Below the pieces are notes generated by a model. That model worked only from the letters and a program-made list of their open reading frames with translations, had not been told where the DNA came from and searched no databases. Below are positions 8,774 to 16,939 of a DNA stretch of 64,000 bases, piece after piece. The position numbers were made by a program, and so were the translations under genes. Each line of letters opens with the position of its first letter. The stretch's first letter is position 1. Source of the stretch: Streptomyces sp. A0642 (GTDB lineage Bacteria; Actinomycetota; Actinomycetes; Streptomycetales; Streptomycetaceae); the NCBI RefSeq assembly GCF_004795105.1, contig NZ_SSBL01000012.1, positions 62,001 to 126,000 on the forward strand, given 5' to 3'.

Positions 8774-9829
8774 TTAGACCGGTGTCGACCCCCCGGTCGC
8801 CGTTCCCGCGGGCGGGGCGTCCGTGGCGTCCGCCGCCTCCGGCTTCCTCCGCATCGCCATCAGCAGGGTGATGACCGTGCCCACCACCGCCCACGCGGAC
8901 AGCACCAGCAGAGGCCCGGTCACCGCGTTGCCCCTGAAGTACGCGATCGAGCGTGCCGTCCAGGTGGAGGCGCCCGGCGGCAGGGCGGGGCCGATCGCCC
9001 GCCAGAAGTCCGGGAGCATCGGGAGGGGGAAGGCGCCGCCCGCGCTCGGGTTGCCGGCGATCACCACGATCAGGACGGCCAGGCCGATGCCGACGATGCC
9101 GGTGAGCGCCTGCAGGGCGAGCGTGGTCATGCCGACCGCGAAGACGGTCAGCGCGCCCAGGCCCGACAGTGCCCAGAAGCTTCCGGGCAGGGCGTCGAGG
9201 ACCGGGCCGACGATGATCGCGCCGCCGATTCCGCCCGCGATCGAGTACAGCGCCATGGCGGCGGTCCGGATCGCCGCGCGCTGACGGTTGGCCGGGCGGC
9301 TGCCCGCGCTGATCGCCAGGATCGAGGCGCAGAGGTATCCGCCCACGCACCAGCCCACGGCCAGGTAGAAGGAGGAGAGCCCGTCGAAGTCCTGTTTCGA
9401 GGCCGGGGCCACGTCCACGGCGCGTGCGGTGCGGTGCTGGGTGGACTCGACCTCCTTGATGATCTCCGTCAGGGAGGTGGCCAGGACGGTGCCGCCGCCG
9501 GAGGCGACCAGGACGGCGTCGGTCGTGCCCCGGGGATTGACGATCAGGGCGCCGTCGATCTCGCGGTCGAGGATCTGCCGGCGGGCGGTGGCCGCGTCGG
9601 TGACCGTGCGGGGGTCCAGGGGGCCGCCGGGGAGGTTCTCCAGTTCGGTGACGAGCCGGGCGGATACCTGCTGGGGTGCGACGACACCGAAGGGGACGTC
9701 CGTGGGCTTCGGGTTGTGGAGCGCTCCGATGTAGGACGCGATGAACAGGAGTTGCAGCGCCAGTACGCCGATGACGAGCAGTGCGGCCCGTGGAGTGACG
9801 GCGTTCTTCACCTCGTCAGCGAAAGTCAT
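8774..9829 (-). CDS. ABC-2-type / DUF3533-like membrane protein
   Basis: Encodes 351 residues. One N-terminal membrane helix (about 16-36) is followed by an extracytoplasmic domain of about 110 residues and then five C-terminal helices (about 155-175, 190-212, 222-243, 248-270 and 305-325), with a charged cytoplasmic tail. This 1+5 layout matches YhgE/Pip- and DUF3533-like relatives of ABC-2 permeases, often linked to export or phage-receptor roles. No ATPase gene is next to it. The substrate cannot be told. Start ATG 9829 has a GTGGGGG-type site upstream. Confidence 0.75.
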   Translation of the reverse strand: MTFADEVKNAVTPRAALLVIGVLALQLLFIASYIGALHNPKPTDVPFGVVAPQQVSARLVTELENLPGGPLDPRTVTDAATARRQILDREIDGALIVNPRGTTDAVLVASGGGTVLATSLTEIIKEVESTQHRTARAVDVAPASKQDFDGLSSFYLAVGWCVGGYLCASILAISAGSRPANRQRAAIRTAAMALYSIAGGIGGAIIVGPVLDALPGSFWALSGLGALTVFAVGMTTLALQALTGIVGIGLAVLIVVIAGNPSAGGAFPLPMLPDFWRAIGPALPPGASTWTARSIAYFRGNAVTGPLLVLSAWAVVGTVITLLMAMRRKPEAADATDAPPAGTATGGSTPV

Positions 9830-9933
9830 GCCCCCACGGTCCGGGCTGCCCGGCGTCCACGCAGTCGGGGCCGGGCCGAATGGCGGAACGGCGGAGCCGG
9901 GCTACGGGGGGGGGATGGCTCACACCCCGAGTA

Positions 9934-9949
9934 TCGTACGAATGTTCGA
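9934..9949 (+). promoter_or_regulatory. LexA (SOS) box upstream of dnaE2
   Basis: TCGTACGAATGTTCGA matches 11 of the 12 defined bases of the actinobacterial SOS box TCGAAC-N4-GTTCGA. It lies 60 bp before the dnaE2 start, as expected for a DNA-damage-induced operon. Confidence 0.85.
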
Positions 9950-10009
9950 AACATGGTCTATCGTGGAGAGCGAGGGGGTGGTGAGTGCGGATCGGTTCAG
10001 GAGGTGCGG

Positions 10010-13000
10010 GTGCCCGGGTTCACGCATCTGCATACCGTTTCCGGGTTCTCCCTGCGGTACGGGGCCTCGCACCCGGAGCGGCTGGCGGAGCGCGCCGAGG
10101 AGCGGGGGATGGACGCCCTCGCACTGACCGACCGCGACACCCTGGCGGGTACGGTCCGGTTCGCCAAGGCCTGTGAGCGGGCCGGAGTGCGGCCGGTCTT
10201 CGGGGTGGAACTCGCTGTCGCCCCCGCACGCGCCGGGCGCGTGGAGGGTGACGGGCGTACGCACCGGTTGCGGACTCCGGTCCGCGGGGGTGCCTTTGTC
10301 GATGAATCCGCCCCCCGTGTCACCTTCCTCGCCCGCGACGGCGCGCAGGGCTGGGCCGAACTGTGCCGCCTCGTCACCGCCGCCCACGCGGCCGTGCCCG
10401 ACGGCGGCCGGCCCCTGGTCGACCGCTCCGCGCTGCCCGCCCAAGGGCTCACCGTCCTGCTCGGCCCCGCCTCCGAGGTGGGCAGGGCGCTGGCCGCCGG
10501 CCGCCCCGACCGGGCCGCCGCCCTGCTCGCACCCTGGCGGGAGGTGTACGGCGACGACCTGCGGCTCGAAGCCGTCCACCACGGCCGCGACGGCACCGGT
10601 CCCGGTTCGCTGCGGCTCGCCGCCCGTACCGTCGGATTCGCCGCCGAGCAGGGGGTGCGGGCCGTGCTGACCAACGCCGTCCGGTACGCCGATCCGGGGC
10701 AGGGCCCGGTCGCCGACGTGCTCGACTCCGCCCGCGGGCTCGTCCCCGTCGATCCGCGCCGCGCCCCGCTCGACAGCGGCGAGCGCTGGCTCAAGGACGC
10801 TCGCGCCATGGCGGAGACCGCCGAGCGGATCACCTCCGCCGCCGGACTCGGCCCCGGCGCCGGGGCGCGGCTGCTCGCGGAGACCCGGCGCACCGCCGAC
10901 GCCTGCGTGGTCGACCCCCGGGACGACCTCGGCCTCGGCTCCGTCCACTTCCCCGAACCGCACCTCGTCGGCGCGGACCGGCGCACCGCCCAGCGGGTGC
11001 TGGCCTCCCGCGCCGCCGCGGGCATGGTGCTGCGCGGCTACGACCGCAGGCGCGAGTACTGGGACCGGATGCACCACGAACTGGACATCATCGCCCACCA
11101 CGGCTTCGCCTCCTACTTCCTCACGGTCGCCCAAGTCGTGGACGACGTCCGGGAGATGAAGGTGCGGGTGGCCGCGCGCGGCTCCGGGGCCGGCTCCCTG
11201 GTCAACCACCTCCTCGGCATCGCCCACGCCGACCCGGTCGAGCACGGACTGCTCATGGAGCGCTTCCTGTCCAAGCGCCGCTTCGTGCTGCCCGACATCG
11301 ACATCGACGTCGAGTCGGCCCGCCGCCTCGACGTCTACCGCGCGATCATCGGCCGCTTCGGCGCCGAACGGGTCGCCACCGTCGCCATGCCCGAGACCTA
11401 CCGGGTGCGCCACGCCATCCGCGACGTCGGCGCCGCCCTCTCCATGAACCCGGCCGAGACCGACCGGCTCGCCAAGGCCTTCCCGCACATCCGGGCCCGC
11501 GACGCCCGCGCCGCGATGGAGGAACTGCCCGAACTGCGCGAAGTGGCGAGGGCGAAGGAGAAGTACGGGCGGCTGTGGGAGCTGGTGGAGGCGCTGGACG
11601 GGCTGCCGCGCGGCATCGCCATGCACCCGTGCGGGGTCCTCCTCTCCGACGCCTCGCTGCTGCGCCGCACCCCCGTCATGCCCACCAGCGGCGAGGGCTT
11701 CCCGATGGCCCAGTTCGACAAGGAGGACGTGGAGGACCTCGGACTGCTCAAGCTCGACGTGCTCGGTGTGCGGATGCAGTCCGCGATGGCGCACGCGGTC
11801 GCGGAGGTGAAGCGGGCCTCCGGGCAGGAGGTGGACCTGGACGCCGTGGAGCCGGACGACCCGGAGACGTACCGGCTGATCAAGGCCGCCGAGACGCTCG
11901 GCTGCTTCCAGATCGAGTCACCCGGCCAGCGCGATCTGGTCGGCAGGCTCCAGCCCGCCACCTTCCATGATCTGGTGGTCGACATCTCGCTGTTCCGGCC
12001 CGGCCCGGTCGCCGCCGACATGGTGCGCCCGTTCATCGAGGCCCGGCACGGGCGGGCGCCGGTCCGCTATCCCCACGCCGACCTGGAGGAACCGCTGCGC
12101 GAGACGTACGGCGTGGTGGTCTTCCACGAGCAGATCATCGAAATGGTCGACCGCATGACCGGCTGCGGCCGGGACGAGGCCGACCGGGTCCGGCGCGGGC
12201 TCTCCGCCCCCGATTCGCAGGCTCTGATCAGGCTCTGGTTCGCCCAGCACGCGGCGGCGCGCGGGTACGACGCGGACGTGATCGCCCGCGCCTGGGAGAT
12301 CATCGAGGCGTTCGGCAGCTACGGCTTCTGCAAGGCGCACGCGGTGGCCTTCGCCGTGCCGACGTACCAGTCGGCCTGGCTGAAGGTGCATCACCCGGCG
12401 GCCTTCTACGCGGGGCTGCTCACCCATGACCCGGGGATGTACCCGAAGCGGTTGCTGCTCGCGGACGCGCGGCGGCGCGGGGTGCCGGTGCTGCCGCTGG
12501 ATGTGAACCGCTCCGCGGCCACTCATAGAATCGAACTGGTGTCTGATCGGGAGGGGGAGGGGGAGTCCTGGGGGCTGCGGCTCGCGCTCTCGGACGTCCA
12601 TGGGATCAGCGCGGCCGAGGTCGCCCGGATCGAGGCCGGACAGCCCTACACCTCGCTGCTGGACTTCTGGCAGCGGGCCCGGCCGGGCAAGCCCGCCGCC
12701 GAACGGCTGGCCCAGGTCGGCGCGCTGGACGCGTTCGGCGCCAACCGGCGTGACCTGCTGCTGCACCTGTCCGAACTCCACCGCGCCCAGCGCGGCACGG
12801 GCTCCGGCGCGCAGCTTCCGCTCGGCGGCGGCCACCGTACCGGCTCCATCGGCCTGCCCGACCTCAACGAGGCGGAACGGCTCAGCGCGGAACTGGGCGT
12901 GCTGAGCATGGATGTCTCCCGCCATCTGATGAGCGATCACCACGCCTTCCTGGAGGAGCTCGGCGCGGTGTCGGCCAAACGACTGCGCGAGGCCCGCCAC

Positions 13001-13501
13001 GGGGAGACCGTGCTGGTCGCGGGCGCCAAGGCGGCCACCCAGACCCCGCCCGTCCGCTCCGGGCGCCGGGTCGTCTTCACCACCCTGGACGACGGCACGG
13101 GCCTGGTCGACCTGGCCTTCTTCGACGACAGCCACGCCGCCTGCGCGCACACCGTCTTCCACTCCTGGCTGCTGCTGGTACGCGGGGTGGTGCAGCGGCG
13201 CGGGCCGCGGAGCCTGAGCGTGGTCGGCGCGGCCGCCTGGAATCTGGCGGAGCTGGCCGAGCTGCGGGGCACCGGCGGACTCGACGCGGTCGCGGCCCGG
13301 CTGGCGCAGGCGCCCGCCGGGGCGGCCGCGCCGGAGCAGGAAGCGGCTGCCCGGGGCGAGGAGGCGCCCGCCGGCGACGGCCGCCGGATCCGGATGCTCA
13401 CCGGCTACGAGATGAACCCCTGGTCCGACCTCCAGCCGGCCGGCGAGGGCGTACCGACCGGAAGAAAGCTGTGGCACCAGAGCCCGGGGAGCGCGGGATG
13501 A
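10010..13501 (+). CDS. dnaE2: Error-prone DNA polymerase III alpha subunit DnaE2 (ImuC)
   Basis: Encodes 1163 residues, the usual length for DnaE2. The N-terminus is a PHP domain (FTHLHTVSGFSL, LTDRDTLAG). The polymerase core has the catalytic PDIDIDV segment and the FDKEDVEDLGLLKLDVLG motif of C-family polymerases, followed by helix-hairpin-helix and a C-terminal OB-fold region (about 1000-1100). It carries out translesion synthesis and induced mutagenesis. The GTG at 10010 is the start: AGGAGG at 9999-10004 is five bases before it and homology begins at once. Regulated by the LexA box at 9934-9949. Its stop overlaps the start of the Y-family gene (ATGA), so the two are coupled. Confidence 0.95.
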   Translation: MPGFTHLHTVSGFSLRYGASHPERLAERAEERGMDALALTDRDTLAGTVRFAKACERAGVRPVFGVELAVAPARAGRVEGDGRTHRLRTPVRGGAFVDESAPRVTFLARDGAQGWAELCRLVTAAHAAVPDGGRPLVDRSALPAQGLTVLLGPASEVGRALAAGRPDRAAALLAPWREVYGDDLRLEAVHHGRDGTGPGSLRLAARTVGFAAEQGVRAVLTNAVRYADPGQGPVADVLDSARGLVPVDPRRAPLDSGERWLKDARAMAETAERITSAAGLGPGAGARLLAETRRTADACVVDPRDDLGLGSVHFPEPHLVGADRRTAQRVLASRAAAGMVLRGYDRRREYWDRMHHELDIIAHHGFASYFLTVAQVVDDVREMKVRVAARGSGAGSLVNHLLGIAHADPVEHGLLMERFLSKRRFVLPDIDIDVESARRLDVYRAIIGRFGAERVATVAMPETYRVRHAIRDVGAALSMNPAETDRLAKAFPHIRARDARAAMEELPELREVARAKEKYGRLWELVEALDGLPRGIAMHPCGVLLSDASLLRRTPVMPTSGEGFPMAQFDKEDVEDLGLLKLDVLGVRMQSAMAHAVAEVKRASGQEVDLDAVEPDDPETYRLIKAAETLGCFQIESPGQRDLVGRLQPATFHDLVVDISLFRPGPVAADMVRPFIEARHGRAPVRYPHADLEEPLRETYGVVVFHEQIIEMVDRMTGCGRDEADRVRRGLSAPDSQALIRLWFAQHAAARGYDADVIARAWEIIEAFGSYGFCKAHAVAFAVPTYQSAWLKVHHPAAFYAGLLTHDPGMYPKRLLLADARRRGVPVLPLDVNRSAATHRIELVSDREGEGESWGLRLALSDVHGISAAEVARIEAGQPYTSLLDFWQRARPGKPAAERLAQVGALDAFGANRRDLLLHLSELHRAQRGTGSGAQLPLGGGHRTGSIGLPDLNEAERLSAELGVLSMDVSRHLMSDHHAFLEELGAVSAKRLREARHGETVLVAGAKAATQTPPVRSGRRVVFTTLDDGTGLVDLAFFDDSHAACAHTVFHSWLLLVRGVVQRRGPRSLSVVGAAAWNLAELAELRGTGGLDAVAARLAQAPAGAAAPEQEAAARGEEAPAGDGRRIRMLTGYEMNPWSDLQPAGEGVPTGRKLWHQSPGSAG

Positions 13502-14532
13502 GTGAGGTGAGTGAGGTGAGAGGGGTGAACGGGATGAGTGAGCAGCCCGGAATCCTCTGCCTGCGGTTCCGCAGGGTCGGCGGGGGCCTCCCCGACGGTG
13601 CCGGTTACCCGGGGCTGCTCGCCCTGCTCGGTTCGTTCACCCCGGTCGTCGAGGCCGCGCCCCCCGACGGGGCGCTCGCCGACGTCCGGGGCGCGCTGCG
13701 CTACTTCCGGCAGGACGTGACGGGGCTGGCCTCGGTGATCCGGGTCCGCGCGCTGGCCCTGCACGGTGCGGACTGCGCGATCGGGGCGGCCGAGAACCCG
13801 ATGCTGGCCCGGATGGCGGCGCGGCAGGCCGCGCCCGGGACGACCTTCGTGGTGCCCGTCGGCGGGGCGGCCGCCTTCCTCGCGGACCGGCCGGTCGCCG
13901 CGCTGGACGGCGTGGGGGCGGCGACGGCCCGCGCCCTGTGCGGATACGGGCTCGACTCCGTCGGCCGGATCGCGGCCGCCCCGCTCGGCACCCTGCAACG
14001 GATCACCGGGGCGCGGACCGGGCGCGACCTGTGGGAGCGGGCGCACGGTATCGACCGCACCGCGGTCGTGCCCAACGCCGCCGCCCGCTCGGTCGCCGCC
14101 GAACGGACCTTCCCGCGCGACGAGCTGGACCGGGAGCGGCAGCGGCGTGCGCTCATGTCGCTCACCGAGGAACTGGGGGCGAGGATGCGCGGCGAGGGGC
14201 AGGTGTGCCGTTCTCTCGCGGTCTCCGTGCGCTATGCCGACCGGACCGGCTACTCGACGCTGACTCGCAGCCGTACGCTCCGCGAGCCCACCGCGCACTC
14301 CGCGGAACTCACCGCGCTCGCCTACCGCATCCATGACTCGTTCGCCCTGCAGCGGGCCCGGGTGCGGGGGATCGCGCTGCGCGCCGAGGGGCTCGGCGAC
14401 GCCGGGCGGGCCGCGCACCAGCTGACCTTCGACCCGGTCGACGAACGAGCGCGGCGGATCGAGGCGGTCGCGGACCGGCTGCGGGACCGGTTCGGGCCAC
14501 GGGCCGTGATGCCGGGGCGGCTCGCGGCCTGA
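13498..14532 (+). CDS. Y-family DNA polymerase-like protein lacking catalytic acids (ImuB-like)
   Basis: Encodes 344 residues. A helix-hairpin-helix (ALDGVGAATARALCGYG) and a little-finger domain (ERTFPRDEL to about the end) place it in the DinB/ImuB family. The catalytic motifs are missing: the first strand reads ILCLRF instead of a D-x-D/N-x-FFA motif, and the S-x-D-E site is replaced by PPDG. It should therefore be an accessory subunit like ImuB, which brings DnaE2 to the beta clamp. The ATG at 13498 overlaps the dnaE2 stop; ATG 13534 is an alternative. No imuA is seen beside it. Confidence 0.82.
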   Translation: MSEVSEVRGVNGMSEQPGILCLRFRRVGGGLPDGAGYPGLLALLGSFTPVVEAAPPDGALADVRGALRYFRQDVTGLASVIRVRALALHGADCAIGAAENPMLARMAARQAAPGTTFVVPVGGAAAFLADRPVAALDGVGAATARALCGYGLDSVGRIAAAPLGTLQRITGARTGRDLWERAHGIDRTAVVPNAAARSVAAERTFPRDELDRERQRRALMSLTEELGARMRGEGQVCRSLAVSVRYADRTGYSTLTRSRTLREPTAHSAELTALAYRIHDSFALQRARVRGIALRAEGLGDAGRAAHQLTFDPVDERARRIEAVADRLRDRFGPRAVMPGRLAA

Positions 14533-14539
14533 GCCGCCC
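14515..14539 (+). terminator. Hairpin terminator overlapping the end of the SOS operon
   Basis: GGGCGGCTC (14515-14523) pairs with GAGCCGCCC (14531-14539); loop 7 nt. The stop codon lies in the stem. Confidence 0.6.
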
Positions 14540-14613
14540 GCCGGGAACTGTCCTGAAGCCGCGGTTACCGCCGGGTCAGTTTTTACCGACGCGTAACTTC
14601 CCACTCCACCCTA

Positions 14614-14635
14614 CTCATGCGTAATTTGGCATGAG
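14614..14635 (+). promoter_or_regulatory. Inverted repeat upstream of the lipase gene (operator candidate)
   Basis: CTCATGC (14614-14620) and GCATGAG (14629-14635) form a perfect 7-bp inverted repeat with an 8-bp AT-rich spacer, about 85 bp before the lipase start, in an otherwise gene-free 188-bp gap. Confidence 0.45.
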
Positions 14636-14720
14636 CACGTAGAACGCCGTCAGAACTTGTGGTCCGGGCCGCAGGGTGCACAGACATCGCAACTCCCTTG
14701 AGCCGCAAGGAGACCCCACG

Positions 14721-15614
14721 ATGCTGCCCTGGACCCGTGCGCCGCGCACCCCCCGTGCGCGCACCACGCTCGCCGCACTCCTCCTCGCCGTCGCCGCAGT
14801 CGCCACCCCCACGGCCACTGCCGCCGCAGCCGCCCCCACCGCCGCCACGGTCACCTCCCGCGGCTGGAACGACTACTCCTGCAAGCCCTCCGCCGCCCAC
14901 CCCCGTCCCGTCGTGCTGGTCCACGGAACCTTCGGGAACTCGGTCGACAACTGGCTCGTCCTCGCCCCCTTCCTGGTCAACCGGGGCTACTGCGTCTACT
15001 CCCTCGACTACGGACAGCTCCCCGGGGTGCCCCTCTTCAACGGCCTCGGCCCGATCGACAAGTCCGCCGGACAGCTCGCCGCGTTCGTCGACAAGGTGCT
15101 CGCCTCCACGGGAGCGCCCAAGGCCGACCTCGTCGGCCACTCGCAGGGCGGCATGATGCCGAACTACTACCTGAAGTTCCTCGGCGGAGGAGCCAAGGTG
15201 AACGCCCTGGTCGGCCTCGCGCCCGACAACCACGGCACCACCCTCCTCGGCCTGACGAAGCTGCTGCCGTACTTCCCCGGCGCCGAGGACCTGCTCAACG
15301 CCGGCACGCCCGGACTCGCCGACCAGGTGGCCGGATCGCCCTTCGTCACCAAGCTCAACTCGCTGCCCGACACGGTGCCGGGCGTGCACTACACCGTCAT
15401 CGCGACCCGGTACGACGAGGTCGTGACCCCGTACCGGACGCAGTTCCTGGACGGGCCGGACGTACGCAACGTCCTGCTCCAGGACCTCTGCCCGGTCGAC
15501 CTGTCCGAGCACGTGGCGATCGGAACCATCGACCGGATCGCCTACCACGAGGTGGCGAACGCCCTGGACCCGGCGCACGCCACCCCGACCACCTGCGCCT
15601 CGGTCATCGGGTAG
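14721..15614 (+). CDS. Secreted triacylglycerol lipase / esterase
   Basis: Encodes 297 residues with a signal peptide of about 38 residues. The alpha/beta hydrolase core has the oxyanion segment VHGTFG (67-72), nucleophile Ser141 in GHSQGG, Asp232 (ATRYDEVVTP) and His264 (SEHVAIG). It resembles the Streptomyces LipA/esterase class 2 family, with Cys pairs in the mature part. Exported to hydrolyse lipids. Start ATG 14721 follows AAGGAG at 14707-14712 by eight bases; an in-frame ATG at 14676 is rejected. Faces the LPMO gene across a shared terminator. Confidence 0.93.
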   Translation: MLPWTRAPRTPRARTTLAALLLAVAAVATPTATAAAAAPTAATVTSRGWNDYSCKPSAAHPRPVVLVHGTFGNSVDNWLVLAPFLVNRGYCVYSLDYGQLPGVPLFNGLGPIDKSAGQLAAFVDKVLASTGAPKADLVGHSQGGMMPNYYLKFLGGGAKVNALVGLAPDNHGTTLLGLTKLLPYFPGAEDLLNAGTPGLADQVAGSPFVTKLNSLPDTVPGVHYTVIATRYDEVVTPYRTQFLDGPDVRNVLLQDLCPVDLSEHVAIGTIDRIAYHEVANALDPAHATPTTCASVIG

Positions 15615-15616
15615 GG

Positions 15617-15633
15617 GGCCGGGTCCCCCGGCC
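15617..15633. terminator. Bidirectional terminator between convergent lipase and LPMO genes
   Basis: GGCCGGG (15617-15623) and CCCGGCC (15627-15633) form a tight 7-bp stem with a 3-nt loop, between two converging stop codons. Confidence 0.55.
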
Positions 15634-15643
15634 GGACCTTCCG

Positions 15644-16690
15644 TCAGCGTCCGTGCCGGCCCGCCGAGGCGGCCCGGCGACGGACCGAGACCAGCAGCGC
15701 GGCCGCGCCCAGGGCGATCGCGGCCGCGCCGCCGATGGCCATCCGGCTGGTGGCGGCGCTGCCGCCTGTCTCGGCGAGGTGGTCGGCCCCCACGACGGGG
15801 GCGTCCCCCGGCGCGTGGTCCGGCTCCGGGGCATTGGCCGGAGCGGTCGTCGCGCCCGTGGCCTCGGTGACGGCCGCACCCGTACCGGCGTCGTCGTCCC
15901 CGTGGCCGCCGTGCTCCACCGAGGACTTCTCCGCACCCTCGGTGATGTCCTGCTCCGAGGGCGCGGAAGCGGACGGCGCGGGCACGGCGGCGACCGAACC
16001 GCTGCCGCTCGAACCGCTTTCGCCCGCACCGCTCGTACCGCTCGCCCCCTCGAAGACCACGTCGGAGCACGCGTAGAACGCCTCGGGGGAGTCCGACCGC
16101 TGCCAGACGGTGTAGATCAGCTGGCGCCCCGAGCGCCCGGGAACAGTGCCGTCGAAGACATACGATCCGTCCACCAGCTTCGGGTCGGTGGCCTCGGCGA
16201 ACGGCTTCTCCTCCAGGTCCGACCACTTCAGGGGCTTCGACGGGTCGTAGCCGGCGGTGGTGAGATACAGCGCGAAGGAACCCTTGTGCGGGGCGGTGGC
16301 CCGGAAGCGGAAGGTGTGGGGGCCCGCCTTCACGGCGGTGGCCGGCCAGTCCGCGCGCGGCAGGTCGAGCCCCTTGAACTTGTCGTTGCCCGCACTGCAC
16401 AGCTTGCCGTCCGGAATCAACTGCCGGTGCTTCCCGGCGGCGTTGGCGATGTTGACGCCGTTCCAGTCGTACAGCGCCTGCGTGCCGCCGGCCGCGACCG
16501 CCGCCACGCACGCGGCGGACCGCGGGTGTTCGGGCCCCTCGGCGAAGCAGGCCGAGACCCGGCTGACGGGATCCGTCAGCGAGCCGTGCGCCGAGGCCGG
16601 GACAGCGGTCAGAACGGCGAGTACGAGCGGCGTCGCACCGAGCGCGGCGACGGCGGCGGTCCTGCGACGGGCGGTGGTGAGGGCGGGCAT
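15644..16690 (-). CDS. AA10 lytic polysaccharide monooxygenase with a sortase (LAETG) anchor
   Basis: Encodes 348 residues. A signal peptide ends at Ala34, leaving His35 (HGSLTDP) as the N-terminal residue of the copper histidine brace; the second brace His is His135 (TAPHKG), and FYACSD near 205-209 completes the AA10 signature. These enzymes oxidatively cleave chitin or cellulose. After about residue 215 comes a Gly/Ser/Ala/Glu-rich linker, then LAETG (305-309), a hydrophobic helix and an RRRA tail. That is a class E sortase signal, so the enzyme should be fixed to the cell wall rather than freely secreted. There is no carbohydrate-binding module. AAGGAG lies ten bases before the ATG. Confidence 0.92.
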   Translation of the reverse strand: MPALTTARRRTAAVAALGATPLVLAVLTAVPASAHGSLTDPVSRVSACFAEGPEHPRSAACVAAVAAGGTQALYDWNGVNIANAAGKHRQLIPDGKLCSAGNDKFKGLDLPRADWPATAVKAGPHTFRFRATAPHKGSFALYLTTAGYDPSKPLKWSDLEEKPFAEATDPKLVDGSYVFDGTVPGRSGRQLIYTVWQRSDSPEAFYACSDVVFEGASGTSGAGESGSSGSGSVAAVPAPSASAPSEQDITEGAEKSSVEHGGHGDDDAGTGAAVTEATGATTAPANAPEPDHAPGDAPVVGADHLAETGGSAATSRMAIGGAAAIALGAAALLVSVRRRAASAGRHGR

Positions 16691-16939
16691 GGCGGCGTTA
16701 CTCCTTCAGCGGTCCACAGCGAGGGGCGGGGCGTCCCGGGAACAGCAAGCTAGCCCGCGCCCGGCCCCTCGGAAGCCGGGAGAACGGTCTGCCGGCGATC
16801 GTTATGACGCGCTTAAGGGGCCACTCACGGACGCTTAAGAACGCTCAAGGGCCACCGGCCGCCCACCGCTCCACGTCCGCAGGACAGCGGCTGCGCGGGA
16901 GCCGGCCCCGTTGTCAGCGGCAGCTGGCACGATCGGTCC

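Noticed and set aside
9434..10009. Long N-terminal extension of DnaE2
   Set aside because: It runs antisense through the ABC-2-like gene and the LexA box; homology and AGGAGG begin at 10010.
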